The position numbers and the translations under genes were made by a program. Below are positions 7,753 to 16,514 of a stretch of DNA of 37,112 nt, in pieces. Origin of the DNA: Caulobacteraceae bacterium (GTDB taxonomy: Bacteria > Pseudomonadota > Alphaproteobacteria > Caulobacterales > Caulobacteraceae). The stretch covers positions 1 to 37,112 of the forward strand of contig CANJXI010000035.1 in NCBI GenBank assembly GCA_947478785.1, in the 5' to 3' direction. Under the pieces are notes generated by a model that saw only the letters and a program-made list of their open reading frames with translations, had not been told where the DNA came from and made no database searches. How positions within the stretch are numbered: the first letter of the stretch is position 1; each line of letters starts with the position of its first letter.

Positions 7753-9429
7753 ATGAGCGAAGACGTCGCCGAAGCGCGTGAAGCGATGGAGTACGATGTG
7801 GTCATCGTCGGCGCGGGCCCGTCGGGCCTGTCGGCGGCGATCCGGCTTAAGCAGCTGGCCGCCGAAAGTGGGCAGGAGATCACCGTCGCGGTGCTCGAGA
7901 AGGGCTCCGAGGTCGGCGCCCACATCCTGTCGGGCGCGGTGATCGATCCGATCGGCTTCGACGAGCTGTTCCCCGACTGGAAGGCGATGGGCGCGCCGCT
8001 GGAGACGGCGGTGACCAGCGACAAGTTCTACCTGCTGGGTCCGCAGGGCGACCTCGACATCCCGCTGTGGCCGATGCCGAAGTACGTGCACAACCACGGC
8101 AATTACATCGCCTCCCTCGGCAACGTCTGCCGCTGGCTGGCCGAGCAGGCCGAGGGCCTGGGGGTCGAGGTCTATCCCGGCATGGCGGCGTCCGAGCTGG
8201 TCTACAACGCCGAGGGCGGGGTGAAGGGCGTGGTCGCGGGCGTCTTCGGCATCGACCGCCATGGCGTCAAGGGCCCCGACTACCAGCCGGGGATCGAGCT
8301 GCACGGCAAGTATGTGATGATCGGCGAGGGCGTGCGCGGCTCGCTGGCCAAGCAGCTGATGGCCAAGTACGGGCTCAACGACAACTGCGAGCCGCAGAAG
8401 TACGGCATCGGCATCAAGGAGCTGTGGCAGGTGCCGGACGCGGTGTTCGTGCCGGGCTATGTGCAGCACACCCTGGGCTGGCCGCTGGACAATCAGACCG
8501 GCGGCGGCAGCTTCCTCTACCACTTCGGGGACAACTACGTGGCCTTGGGCTTCGTGGTGCACCTGAACTACAAGAACCCCTGGCTCTCGCCGTTCGACGA
8601 GTTCCAGCGGCTGAAGCACCACCCGACCATCGCCCGCTACCTGGAGGGCGGCAAGCGCATCGCCTATGGCGCGCGTGCGATCATCGAGGGCGGCTACCAG
8701 TCGGTGCCCAAGCTCTATTTCCCCGGCGGCGTGCTGCTGGGCGATTCGGCGGGCTTCCTGAACGTGCCGCGCATCAAGGGCAGCCACAACGCCATGGGCA
8801 GCGGCATGCTGGCGGCCAAGGCGGCGTTCGACGCGATCCAGGCCGGCCGAGCCGGCGACGAGCTGGTGGAATACGAGGCGGCTTACAAGGCCTCGCGCAT
8901 CCACAAGGAGCTGCACACGGTCCGCAACGTGAAGCCGCTGTGGTCGAAGTACGGCACCATCTTCGGCAATGCGCTGGGGGTGCTGGAGATGTTCACCACC
9001 CGGCTGAACGGCTTCTCGTTCTTCGGCACCATGAAGCACGGCAAGACGGACGCGGAGGCCACGGGCCTGGCCAAGGACTACAAACCCATCGTCTATCCGA
9101 AGCCGGACGGGGTGCTGAGCTTCGACAAGCTCTCGAGCGTGTTCATCTCGAACACCAACCACGACGAGAACCAGCCGGCCCACCTGACGCTGAAGGACCC
9201 CTCGGTGCCGATCGGGGTGAACCTGCCGAAATATGGCGAGCCGGCCCGGCTGTTCTGTCCGGCGGGGGTCTATGAGGTGCTCTACGACGACGCCGGCCAG
9301 AACCCGAAGTTCCAGATCAACTTCCAGAACTGCGTCCACTGCAAGACCTGCGACATCAAGGATCCGTCGCAGAACATCGTCTGGACGACGCCGCAGGGCG
9401 GGGACGGGCCGAACTATCCCAACATGTGA
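7753..9429 (+). CDS. electron transfer flavoprotein-ubiquinone oxidoreductase (ETF-QO)
   Basis: A 558-residue membrane-associated flavoprotein that passes electrons from reduced ETF (fatty acid and amino acid oxidation) to ubiquinone. The N-terminal FAD dinucleotide-binding motif is VVIVGAGPSGLSAA (Gly20, Gly22, Gly25). The middle carries the typical ETF-QO stretches GAHILSGAVIDP, KGPDYQPGIELHGKYV and GYQSVPKLYFPGGVLLGDSAGF. The C-terminal 4Fe-4S ligands are Cys502, Cys527, Cys530 and Cys533 (CPAGVYEV and NCVHCKTCDIKDP). The length matches the family. The start ATG is unambiguous. No etfAB genes are adjacent; the gene precedes a TPR lipoprotein by 47 bp, which may be co-transcribed. Confidence 0.96.
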   Translation: MSEDVAEAREAMEYDVVIVGAGPSGLSAAIRLKQLAAESGQEITVAVLEKGSEVGAHILSGAVIDPIGFDELFPDWKAMGAPLETAVTSDKFYLLGPQGDLDIPLWPMPKYVHNHGNYIASLGNVCRWLAEQAEGLGVEVYPGMAASELVYNAEGGVKGVVAGVFGIDRHGVKGPDYQPGIELHGKYVMIGEGVRGSLAKQLMAKYGLNDNCEPQKYGIGIKELWQVPDAVFVPGYVQHTLGWPLDNQTGGGSFLYHFGDNYVALGFVVHLNYKNPWLSPFDEFQRLKHHPTIARYLEGGKRIAYGARAIIEGGYQSVPKLYFPGGVLLGDSAGFLNVPRIKGSHNAMGSGMLAAKAAFDAIQAGRAGDELVEYEAAYKASRIHKELHTVRNVKPLWSKYGTIFGNALGVLEMFTTRLNGFSFFGTMKHGKTDAEATGLAKDYKPIVYPKPDGVLSFDKLSSVFISNTNHDENQPAHLTLKDPSVPIGVNLPKYGEPARLFCPAGVYEVLYDDAGQNPKFQINFQNCVHCKTCDIKDPSQNIVWTTPQGGDGPNYPNM

Positions 9430-9476
9430 GGGTTGGGCGCCTTGCCGCCGCCGCGGTTAGGCCCGAAGGTCCCCCC

Positions 9477-11195
9477 ATGCGCCTACACCTGCTCGCCGCC
9501 GTCGCCCCGCTCGTCCTGCTCGCCGCCTGCGCGAGCACCGGTGTCGAGAAGGGGAAAGTCTATGGCGGCGTGGACGTGGCCCAGGGGTCTTCGCCCTACG
9601 GCATGTTCCTGGCCGGAGAGGCGGCGCTGAACGACGGCAAGAGCGGGGAGGCGGCGCGTTACTTCGACCTGGCCCGCGCCCAGACCGAGACCCAGGCCAG
9701 CGGCGAGCCGCTGGTCGTCGAGCGCGCCTTCACCTCGGCGCTGCTGGCCGGCGACATCGACCGCGCCGCGGCCCTGGCGCCGAGCGGGGACCAAGCGTCG
9801 GAAGCCGCCAAGCGGCTGGGCAAGCTGGTGGTCGCGGTGGAGGCCCTGGCGGACGGGGACGGCAAGACGGCGCGCACGATGCTGGCGGGCGACGCCATCG
9901 CCTTCCCGCACCGCCCGGCGGCCAGCCTGCTGGCCCCCTGGGCGGCGGCGGCGGCCGGCGACGTGGACGGCTCGTTGGTGCGGCCGCAGGTCCGTGGCGA
10001 CCGGCTGGTCGAGTATTTCGGTCAGCTGGGCCAGGGGGCGCTGTTCGAGCGCGCCAAGCGCTACGACGAGGCCGAGACCGACTTCAAGGCGCTGACCAGC
10101 CTGCCCGATCCCACCGAGATGGCGGTGAGCGCCTATGGCGAGTTCCTGGAGCGAAGGGGCCGCAGGGTCGATGCGCTGGCGCTCTACGAGACCTCGCTGG
10201 CCAAGGAGCCATCCAGCCTGGCGGTGAAGGCGGCCAAGGCCAGGGCGCAGGCGGGCAAGACGCCGCCGGCCCAGCCGACGTTGCGCGAAGGCGCCGCGCA
10301 GGCGCTGATCGGCCCCTCGGCCAGCATGATCCAGGCCAAGCAGGCCCAGGTGGCGCTGGCCTATCTGCGGCTGGTGCTGAGGCTGGATCCCGGCCGGGAC
10401 GAGGCCTGGGTGATGGTCGGCGACCTGATGCAGGCTGGCGGCGACACCGACGCCGCGCGGGCGGCCTATTCGCATCCCAAGCCCGGCTCCCTGGAGTATT
10501 CGACCGCCCAGTCGAAGCTCGCCTGGACCTACCAGGCGGCCGACGACAAGGTCACCGCGCTGAAGCTGGCCCGCGCGGCGGCGGCCTCCGGCTCGTCGGA
10601 CGCGCGGCTGACGCTGGCCGACCTGCTGCGCTCCAACGACGAATATGGCGAGGCCGCCGAAATCCTCACGGGCCTGCTCAACGAGGACAAGACGCCGGAC
10701 TGGCGCCTGCTCTATGCGCGCGGCGTGGCCTATGAGCGGATGGGCCGCTGGACCGAGGCGCAGGCCGACCTGGGCGCGGCGCTGAAGGCCCAGCCCGAGG
10801 AGCCGGAACTGCTGAACTATCTTGGCTATTCGCTGATCGACCGGGGCGAGCGGCTGCCCGAGGCCATGGCCATGGTGGAGAAGGCGGTGGCCGCCAATCC
10901 ACGCTCCGGCGCCATGGTCGATTCGCTGGGCTGGGCGCACTACCGGCTGGGCCAGTACAAGCAGGCCGTGGAGCGGCTTGAGCAGGCTGTCGAGCTCGAC
11001 GCCGGCGACCCGGAAATCAACAACCACCTGGGCGACGCCTACTGGCAGGTGGGCCGCCGGGACGAGGCGCAGTTCCAGTGGCGCCGCGTGCTGACGCTCA
11101 AGCCCGACGACAAGATCCGGGCGAGCGCCGAGGCCAAGCTCGCCTCGGGCCTGGGGCCCAACAACGGACCGGCCCCGAAGGTGGCGGGGAAGTAG
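9477..11195 (+). CDS. TPR-repeat lipoprotein
   Basis: A 572-residue protein that starts MRLHLLAAVAPLVLLAACAS, a lipoprotein signal with lipobox LAAC and lipidated Cys18. The frame is open further upstream (GTG at 9426), but that would bury the signal, so the ATG at 9477 is chosen. The rest is helical repeats: early pairs around GEAARYFDLARAQ, then canonical TPRs toward the C-terminus (MGRWTEAQADLGAALKAQP, LGWAHYRLGQYKQAVERLEQ, LGDAYWQVGRRDEAQFQWRR). It probably acts as a periplasmic or outer-membrane scaffold; the partner is unknown. The ispE start lies one base after its stop, so the two genes are very likely translationally coupled. Confidence 0.88.
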   Translation: MRLHLLAAVAPLVLLAACASTGVEKGKVYGGVDVAQGSSPYGMFLAGEAALNDGKSGEAARYFDLARAQTETQASGEPLVVERAFTSALLAGDIDRAAALAPSGDQASEAAKRLGKLVVAVEALADGDGKTARTMLAGDAIAFPHRPAASLLAPWAAAAAGDVDGSLVRPQVRGDRLVEYFGQLGQGALFERAKRYDEAETDFKALTSLPDPTEMAVSAYGEFLERRGRRVDALALYETSLAKEPSSLAVKAAKARAQAGKTPPAQPTLREGAAQALIGPSASMIQAKQAQVALAYLRLVLRLDPGRDEAWVMVGDLMQAGGDTDAARAAYSHPKPGSLEYSTAQSKLAWTYQAADDKVTALKLARAAAASGSSDARLTLADLLRSNDEYGEAAEILTGLLNEDKTPDWRLLYARGVAYERMGRWTEAQADLGAALKAQPEEPELLNYLGYSLIDRGERLPEAMAMVEKAVAANPRSGAMVDSLGWAHYRLGQYKQAVERLEQAVELDAGDPEINNHLGDAYWQVGRRDEAQFQWRRVLTLKPDDKIRASAEAKLASGLGPNNGPAPKVAGK

Positions 11196-11196
11196 G

Positions 11197-12081
11197 GTGG
11201 TTGAGGCCGCTTTCGCGCCGGCCAAGGTCAACCTCTACCTGCACGTGGGGCCGCCGGGCGAGGGCGGCTACCACCCGATCTGCAGCCTGATGGCCTTCGC
11301 CGATTTTGGCGACACCGTGCGGGCGCAGGGCGCCGACGCGCTCGGCCTGGAGGTGCGCGGACCCTTCGCGCGCGACCTGGACGGCGGCGGCGACAACCTG
11401 GTGCTGCGCGCCGCCCGGGCGCTGATCGCCGGCGCCCGCCGGCCGGTGGCGCCGATCGGCCTTTCCCTCGACAAGCGCCTTCCCGTGGCCTCGGGCCTGG
11501 GCGGCGGGTCCAGCGACGCGGGCGCCACGCTGCGCCTGTTGCGCCAGGCCATGGGGCTGAACATCGACGACGCGGGCCTGGAGGCCGTGGCCGCCAGCCT
11601 GGGCGCGGACGGGGCGGCATGCCTGTGGGGCCGGCCGGTGACCGCCGAGGGGCGAGGCGAGCGGCTGAGCCCGGCGCCCGGCCTGCCGGTGCTGGACGCG
11701 GTGCTGGTCAACCCCGGGACGCCGGTCTCGACGGCCCGGGTCTATGGGCTGTTCGACCAGGCCGGCCGGTTCGGTGACGTCGCGCCGCCGCGGGCGCCGG
11801 ACGCCTTCGAGACGCCTGAGGAACTGGCCGGCTGGCTGCAGGCCCAGCGGAACGACCTCGAGGCGGCGGCTATCGCCGTCGCTCCAGAGGTGGGCGCGGT
11901 CCTGGAGACCTTGGCCGGCGAGCCCGAGAGCCTGATCGCCCGGGTGTCGGGCTCGGGCGGCACCTGTTTCGCGCTGTGCGCCAGCGACATCGAGGCCGAG
12001 AGCCTGGCCGAGCGGCTGGAGGCGATGGCCCCCCACTGGTGGGTCAAGCGCTGCCGCCTGGGCGGCCCCTGGCCCGACTAG
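11197..12081 (+). CDS. ispE: 4-diphosphocytidyl-2-C-methyl-D-erythritol kinase
   Basis: A GHMP-superfamily kinase of the MEP pathway that phosphorylates CDP-ME on the way to isoprenoid precursors. 294 residues from a GTG start. Seen: the N-terminal FAPAKVNLYLHVG with the conserved Lys-Asn pair, the ATP-binding loop LPVASGLGGGSSDAGA at about 90-105, and the C-terminal ARVSGSGGTCFAL motif 3. The length matches the family. It begins one base after the TPR lipoprotein stop. The TAG stop at 12079-12081 is the outermost base triplet of the composite palindromic repeat, so the repeat borders the gene exactly and supplies its stop. Confidence 0.95.
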   Translation: MVEAAFAPAKVNLYLHVGPPGEGGYHPICSLMAFADFGDTVRAQGADALGLEVRGPFARDLDGGGDNLVLRAARALIAGARRPVAPIGLSLDKRLPVASGLGGGSSDAGATLRLLRQAMGLNIDDAGLEAVAASLGADGAACLWGRPVTAEGRGERLSPAPGLPVLDAVLVNPGTPVSTARVYGLFDQAGRFGDVAPPRAPDAFETPEELAGWLQAQRNDLEAAAIAVAPEVGAVLETLAGEPESLIARVSGSGGTCFALCASDIEAESLAERLEAMAPHWWVKRCRLGGPWPD

Positions 12082-12195
12082 AGCCTTTTCGGTTCAAGTG
12101 GAATCACTTGAACAGGATGAAAAGGGTCTATCTTCAAAGGTTTAGAGCGCGTCGGACGGGTGAACCGGTATCCACTTCACCCTGACGCGCTCTAG
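12079..12195. repeat. composite palindromic repeat R1+R2, copy 1
   Basis: Two hairpin units separated by about 11 bases. R1 (12079-12129) has the inner stem GTTCAAGTG/CACTTGAAC around GAAT, and outer arms TAGAGCCTTTT and AAAAGGGTCTA. R2 (12143-12194) has 11-base outer arms TAGAGCGCGTC/GACGCGCTCTA, inner arms GGGTGAA/TTCACCC and a CCGGTATCCA loop. A nearly identical composite lies at 34336-34453. R1 contains GAATC at 12101-12105, a CcrM (GANTC) methylation sequence. The ends read CTAG. The element fills most of the ispE-amtB convergent gap. Confidence 0.92.
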
Positions 12196-12224
12196 CCGCT
12201 GGTGATCCACCAGCCTGGGGCGGA

Positions 12225-12262
12225 CAAACGAAAACGGGGGCCCCGAAGGACCCCCGTTCCGT
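12225..12262 (-). terminator. rho-independent terminator of glnK-amtB
   Basis: On the minus strand, downstream of the amtB stop, AACGGGGGTCC and GGCCCCCGTT form a strong GC stem with a short CTTCGG-like loop, followed by TTTTCGTTTG. The U-rich run follows the stem only on the minus strand, so it serves the glnK-amtB transcript rather than ispE. Confidence 0.85.
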
Positions 12263-12281
12263 GATCGACTGAGACCAGGGA

Positions 12282-13718
12282 CTACTCGTGCAGGGCTTCG
12301 CCGTGCAGCGCGAGGTCCAGGCCTTCCACTTCGCCCTCTTCCGAAACCCTGAGGCCGGTCGTGAACTTGCAGATGTAGAGGATGACCAGGGTGGCCAGGC
12401 CCGACCAGATGATGGTCGCGCCGACACCGATGACCTGTTTCATCAGGCTGGCGTCCTTGCCGAGCGCGTTGATCGCGGGGTCGGCGAGGAGACCGGTCAG
12501 CAGGGCGCCGGTGATGCCGGCGATGCCGTGCACGCCGAAGGCGTCGAGGCTGTCGTCGTACTTCAGCAGGCGCTTGAGCCACACCGCGCCGGCATAGGCC
12601 GCCGCCGCGCCGGCGATGCCCACGATGAGCGCGCCGGTCGGGTTGACGAAGCCGGAGGCCGGCGTGATCGCCACGAGGCCCGCGACGGCGCCGGAGGCCA
12701 GGCCGAGCATGCCGGGCTTCTTGCGTTCCACCCACTCGATGACCATCCAGGTCAACGCCGCGGCGGCGGTGGCCGCCTGGGTGTTGAGCATGGCCGCGCC
12801 GGCCAGGGCGTTGGATGCCACGGCCGAGCCGGCGTTGAAGCCGAACCAGCCGACCCACAGCAGGCTCGCCCCGATCATCGTGAAGACCAGGTTGTGCGGG
12901 GCCATGTTGTCGGTCCCGTAGCCCTTGCGCTTGCCGAGGACGAGGGCGCACATCAGGCCGGCGACACCGGCGTTGATGTGAACGACCGTGCCGCCGGCGA
13001 AGTCGAGGACGCCCAGGCTGCCGAGGAAGCCGCCGCCCCAGACCGCGTGGGCGATCGGCGCGTAGACCACCAGCGACCACAGGGTGATGAACAGCATCAG
13101 GGCCGAGAACTTCATCCGCTCGGCGAAGGCGCCGGCGATGAGGGCGGGCGTGATGATCGCGAAGGTCATCTGGAACATCATGAACACCGTCTCGGGGATG
13201 GTCCCCGCGAGGCTGTTGACGGTGTCGTTGGTCACCCCGTGCATGAGCAGCGCGCCAACGCCGCCGATGTATTTGTTCAGGGTGGTGTCAGGGTTGGAGG
13301 TGAAGGACAGGGAATAGCCGATGACCGTCCAGAGCACGGTCACCAGGGCGGTGATGGCGAAGGACTGCGCGACCGTCGCGATGACGTTCTTGCGCCGCAC
13401 CATGCCGCCGTAGAACAGCGCCAGGCCCGGGATGGTCATCATCAGCACCAGGGCGGTGGAGGTGAGCATCCAGGCGGTGTCGCCGGTGTCGAGCTTGGGC
13501 TTGGCGGGTTCGGCCGGGGCGGGCGCCGGAGCGGCCTCCGCGGCCGGGGCCGCGACCGGAGTGGCGGCTTCGGGAGCCGGGGTCGCCGCCGGCGCCTCGG
13601 CGGCTGGCGGCGCGGCGGCCGCCGGGGCTTGCGCGAGCGCGGTCCCGGCGAACGGGCCCCCGATCACGGCGGCCGCGAGCATCAGCCCGGCGAGCCTTTT
13701 CAATACGTTGAGCTTCAT
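12282..13718 (-). CDS. amtB: ammonium transporter AmtB
   Basis: An inner-membrane ammonium/ammonia channel of the Amt/Rh family, 478 residues. It starts with a cleavable signal peptide (MKLNVLKRLAGLMLAAAVIG to about ALAQ at 30), followed by an unusually long Ala/Pro/Glu-rich periplasmic stretch (about 31-75) before the first Amt helix at DTAWMLTSTALVLMM. The pore histidines are His247 (TVVHINAG) and His397 (GVHGIAGITG). The FYGGMVRRKN motif (102-111) and the C-terminal cytoplasmic tail with EGEVEGLDLALHGEALHE complete the protein. It lies 21 bp downstream of glnK in the same direction, the classic pair in which GlnK blocks the pore when nitrogen is plentiful. Confidence 0.96.
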   Translation of the reverse strand: MKLNVLKRLAGLMLAAAVIGGPFAGTALAQAPAAAAPPAAEAPAATPAPEAATPVAAPAAEAAPAPAPAEPAKPKLDTGDTAWMLTSTALVLMMTIPGLALFYGGMVRRKNVIATVAQSFAITALVTVLWTVIGYSLSFTSNPDTTLNKYIGGVGALLMHGVTNDTVNSLAGTIPETVFMMFQMTFAIITPALIAGAFAERMKFSALMLFITLWSLVVYAPIAHAVWGGGFLGSLGVLDFAGGTVVHINAGVAGLMCALVLGKRKGYGTDNMAPHNLVFTMIGASLLWVGWFGFNAGSAVASNALAGAAMLNTQAATAAAALTWMVIEWVERKKPGMLGLASGAVAGLVAITPASGFVNPTGALIVGIAGAAAAYAGAVWLKRLLKYDDSLDAFGVHGIAGITGALLTGLLADPAINALGKDASLMKQVIGVGATIIWSGLATLVILYICKFTTGLRVSEEGEVEGLDLALHGEALHE

Positions 13719-13739
13719 TGTCGTTGTCCCCTGATTTGC

Positions 13740-14419
<680 letters not shown>

Positions 14420-15085
14420 ATGCCGATCCACCGCCTTCTGACCGCCGCCGCCGCCCTCGCGCTGCTGACCGGCCTGTCCACCCAAGTCCAAGCGCAAGCC
14501 CCGGCCGCGCCGGCCATGGCGCCCGCGGCGCCGGCCCCCATGGCCATGCCCACGGCCAAGCTGGCGCCCAACGGGGACACCACCGCCACGCTTCGCCAGT
14601 CGCCGGACTTCACGACCTTCGTGAAGGCGCTGGACACGGTGAACCTGGCGGGGATGCTGCAGACCAGGCCCGGCATGACGGTGTTCGCGCCGACCAACGC
14701 GGCCTTCGCCGCCCTGCCGCCGGGCCAGCTCGACGCCCTGATGGCCGACAAGACGGCGCTGCAGAAGCTGCTGCTGCACCACATCATCAACGCCAAGGTG
14801 GACGGGGCGAAGATCAAGGGCACGCGCGGACCCTGGCCGTCGGGCGCGGGCGACCAGATCATCCTGGACGGCGGGGCCGAGGGCGGCTTCAAGGCCGACA
14901 ACGCCACGATCGTCCAGGCCGACGTGAACACCGCCAACGGCACCATCCACGTGGTGGACCATGTGCTGATCGCGGGCTCGGTCCCGGCGACCCTGCCGGA
15001 GCCCGTCGCCGAGCCGACCCCCGAGCCCGCGCCGGCCGCGGCGCCGGCCAAGCCCAAGGCCAAGCCCGCCGCCAAGAAGAAATGA
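14420..15085 (+). CDS. secreted fasciclin-domain (FAS1) protein
   Basis: A 221-residue exported protein. The signal peptide is MPIHRLLTAAAALALLTG to about VQAQA, followed by an Ala/Pro/Met-rich linker (about 25-50). One FAS1 domain spans about 55-190: it opens TLRQSPDFTTFVKALDTVNL, contains the H1-like MTVFAPTNAAFAALP, LLHHIINAKV and ends NGTIHVVDHVLI. The tail is Pro/Glu/Ala then Lys-rich (PKAKPKAKPAAKKK), perhaps for surface or peptidoglycan association. FAS1 domains mediate adhesion in other organisms; here the role is inference. It is followed closely by another small secreted protein on the same strand, 56 bp away. Confidence 0.9.
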   Translation: MPIHRLLTAAAALALLTGLSTQVQAQAPAAPAMAPAAPAPMAMPTAKLAPNGDTTATLRQSPDFTTFVKALDTVNLAGMLQTRPGMTVFAPTNAAFAALPPGQLDALMADKTALQKLLLHHIINAKVDGAKIKGTRGPWPSGAGDQIILDGGAEGGFKADNATIVQADVNTANGTIHVVDHVLIAGSVPATLPEPVAEPTPEPAPAAAPAKPKAKPAAKKK

Positions 15086-15111
15086 AACCAAAGGCGCGGT
15101 GAGGCTTTCTA

Positions 15112-15141
15112 GGTCTGCGAGATCACAGGAGTTCGCAGACC
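15112..15141 (+). promoter_or_regulatory. hairpin with the ribosome binding site in its loop
   Basis: GGTCTGCGA (15112-15120) and TCGCAGACC (15133-15141) are perfect reverse complements. The 12-base loop between them contains AGGAG (15127-15131), the Shine-Dalgarno of the next gene, whose ATG begins at 15142, the base after the stem. A transcript would present the ribosome site in a closed loop next to the start codon. The same sequence could instead be a DNA operator with 9-base half-sites. Confidence 0.7.
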
Positions 15142-15483
15142 ATGAAGCTCAAGCATCTGCTCACCGCCGTGGCTGCGACCGCTCTGATGAGCGGCGCGGC
15201 CCTGGCCCAATCGACCGCGACGACCGCCGTCAATCCGGCCGACGGCTCCACGACGACCACGACGACCACGCCGTCGACCACGATGACGACGACCACCGAA
15301 ACCAACGCCTCGACGGGCGTGGCGGCCTCGACCTCGGTGACCGCCACCGACAACGCCACCGGCACGTCGGTGACCAGCAGCACGCTGACCAACGGCCCGG
15401 TTCCGGACACCGCGGAGAACCGCGCCAAGTACGGCCAGCCGATGTCGCACGCCGGCAAGCGGACGCCCGCCAAGGGCAACTAA
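15142..15483 (+). CDS. small Thr-rich secreted protein of unknown function
   Basis: A 113-residue exported protein with a clear signal peptide (MKLKHLLTAVAATALMSGAALAQ). The mature part is about one third Thr, with a run of seven Thr and low-complexity Thr/Ser/Ala sequence to about residue 82. It then switches to a non-repetitive tail, NGPVPDTAENRAKYGQP followed by MSHAGKRTPAKGN, which looks like the functional or conserved part. I do not recognise a named family. The ATG is fixed by the AGGAG in the preceding hairpin loop. The Thr run makes it a possible O-glycosylated or phase-variable protein, though the DNA repeat is not a perfect tract. Confidence 0.8.
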   Translation: MKLKHLLTAVAATALMSGAALAQSTATTAVNPADGSTTTTTTTPSTTMTTTTETNASTGVAASTSVTATDNATGTSVTSSTLTNGPVPDTAENRAKYGQPMSHAGKRTPAKGN

Positions 15484-15526
15484 GCGGTCCAGTTTACTTC
15501 GAGCCCGCTTCTCCCCCGGGTGCGGC

Positions 15527-15555
15527 TTGAAGCAAAGGTCGGCGGGCCCTATGGT
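15527..15555 (+). promoter_or_regulatory. candidate promoter for glyQS
   Basis: TTGAAG (15527-15532), a 17-base spacer and TATGGT (15550-15555) match a sigma-70-type promoter at four of six positions in each box. The predicted start near 15562 leaves a leader of about 30 bases before glyQ. The minus-10 box sits in the loop and right arm of the terminator-like hairpin at 15538-15570. Inference only. Confidence 0.4.
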
Positions 15556-15570
15556 CCGCCGACTTTTTTT
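15538..15570 (+). terminator. rho-independent terminator after the Thr-rich gene, directly upstream of glyQ
   Basis: GTCGGCGGGCC and GGTCCGCCGAC form a strong stem with a CTAT loop, followed by seven T residues (15564-15570). It is 55 bp past the stop of the Thr-rich gene and only 24 bp ahead of the glyQ ATG, so it would insulate glyQ or act as an attenuator on read-through transcription. Confidence 0.85.
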
Positions 15571-15593
15571 GCGCCTGCGAACAGCCCCCACCC

Positions 15594-16493
15594 ATGTCCG
15601 ACAAGCCGCTATCGTTTCAGGGCCTGATCCTGAAGCTGCACGACTATTGGAGCGCGCAGGGCTGCGTGATCCTGCAGCCGCATGACGTGGAGGTGGGGGC
15701 AGGCACCCTGCATCCGGCCACCGTGCTGCGGGCGCTTGGCCCCAAGCCCTGGCGGGCGGCCTATGTGCAGCCCTCGCGGCGGCCGGCCGACGGGCGCTAT
15801 GGCGAGAACCCCAACCGGCTGCAGCACTACTACCAGTACCAGGTGATCCTGAAGCCGAACCCCGACAACCTGCAGGACCTCTACCTGGGGTCGCTGGAGG
15901 CCATCGGGCTGGACGCGCGCCTGCACGACATCCGATTCGTCGAGGACGACTGGGAGAACCCCACGGTCGGGGCCTGGGGCCTGGGCTGGGAGGTCTGGTG
16001 CGACGGGATGGAGGTGACCCAGTACACCTACTTCCAGCAGGTGGGCGGGCTGGACGTGTTCCCGGTGGCGGGCGAGCTGACCTATGGGCTGGAGCGGCTG
16101 GCCATGTACCTGCAGGGCGTGGACCACTTCACCAAGCTGGCGTTCAACGATCCCGACGGGCCGGCGCCGATGACCTATGGCGAGGTGTTCCTGGAGAACG
16201 AGCGCCAGCAGTCGGAGGCCAACTTCCACCTCTATGACGTGGACGTGCTGAAGGGCCAATTCGAGGACATGGAGCGCCAGGTCCCGCGCCTGTTGCAGGG
16301 CCGGGGTCCGCAGGGGCAGGCGACCGTCCTGCCGGCCTACGACCACGTGCTGAAGGCCAGCCACCTGTTCAACCTGATGGACGCGCGCGGGGCCATCGCG
16401 GTGGCCGAACGCCAGAGCTACATCGGCCGCATCCGCGACCTGACCAAGATGTGCGCCGAGGCCTGGGTGGCGAACGAAGGCGGGAACGGGTGA
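15594..16493 (+). CDS. glyQ: glycyl-tRNA synthetase alpha subunit
   Basis: The catalytic alpha subunit of the bacterial heterotetrameric glycyl-tRNA synthetase; activates glycine with ATP. 299 residues, the normal length. It begins [20 protein letters not shown] and shows the family signatures [71 protein letters not shown] and [10 protein letters not shown]. The gene is monocistronic with glyS in an operon-like order, but a 200-bp repeat-bearing gap separates them. A strong terminator-like hairpin ends 24 bp before the start, and a possible promoter lies within it. Confidence 0.97.
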   Translation: MSDKPLSFQGLILKLHDYWSAQGCVILQPHDVEVGAGTLHPATVLRALGPKPWRAAYVQPSRRPADGRYGENPNRLQHYYQYQVILKPNPDNLQDLYLGSLEAIGLDARLHDIRFVEDDWENPTVGAWGLGWEVWCDGMEVTQYTYFQQVGGLDVFPVAGELTYGLERLAMYLQGVDHFTKLAFNDPDGPAPMTYGEVFLENERQQSEANFHLYDVDVLKGQFEDMERQVPRLLQGRGPQGQATVLPAYDHVLKASHLFNLMDARGAIAVAERQSYIGRIRDLTKMCAEAWVANEGGNG

Positions 16494-16514
16494 TGTTCGA
16501 GCCCACAGCCCATT

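Noticed and set aside
12228..12262. The hairpin near amtB as an ispE terminator
   Set aside because: The T-rich run follows the stem only on the minus strand, so it fits the amtB transcript; the plus strand has no U-tract after the stem.
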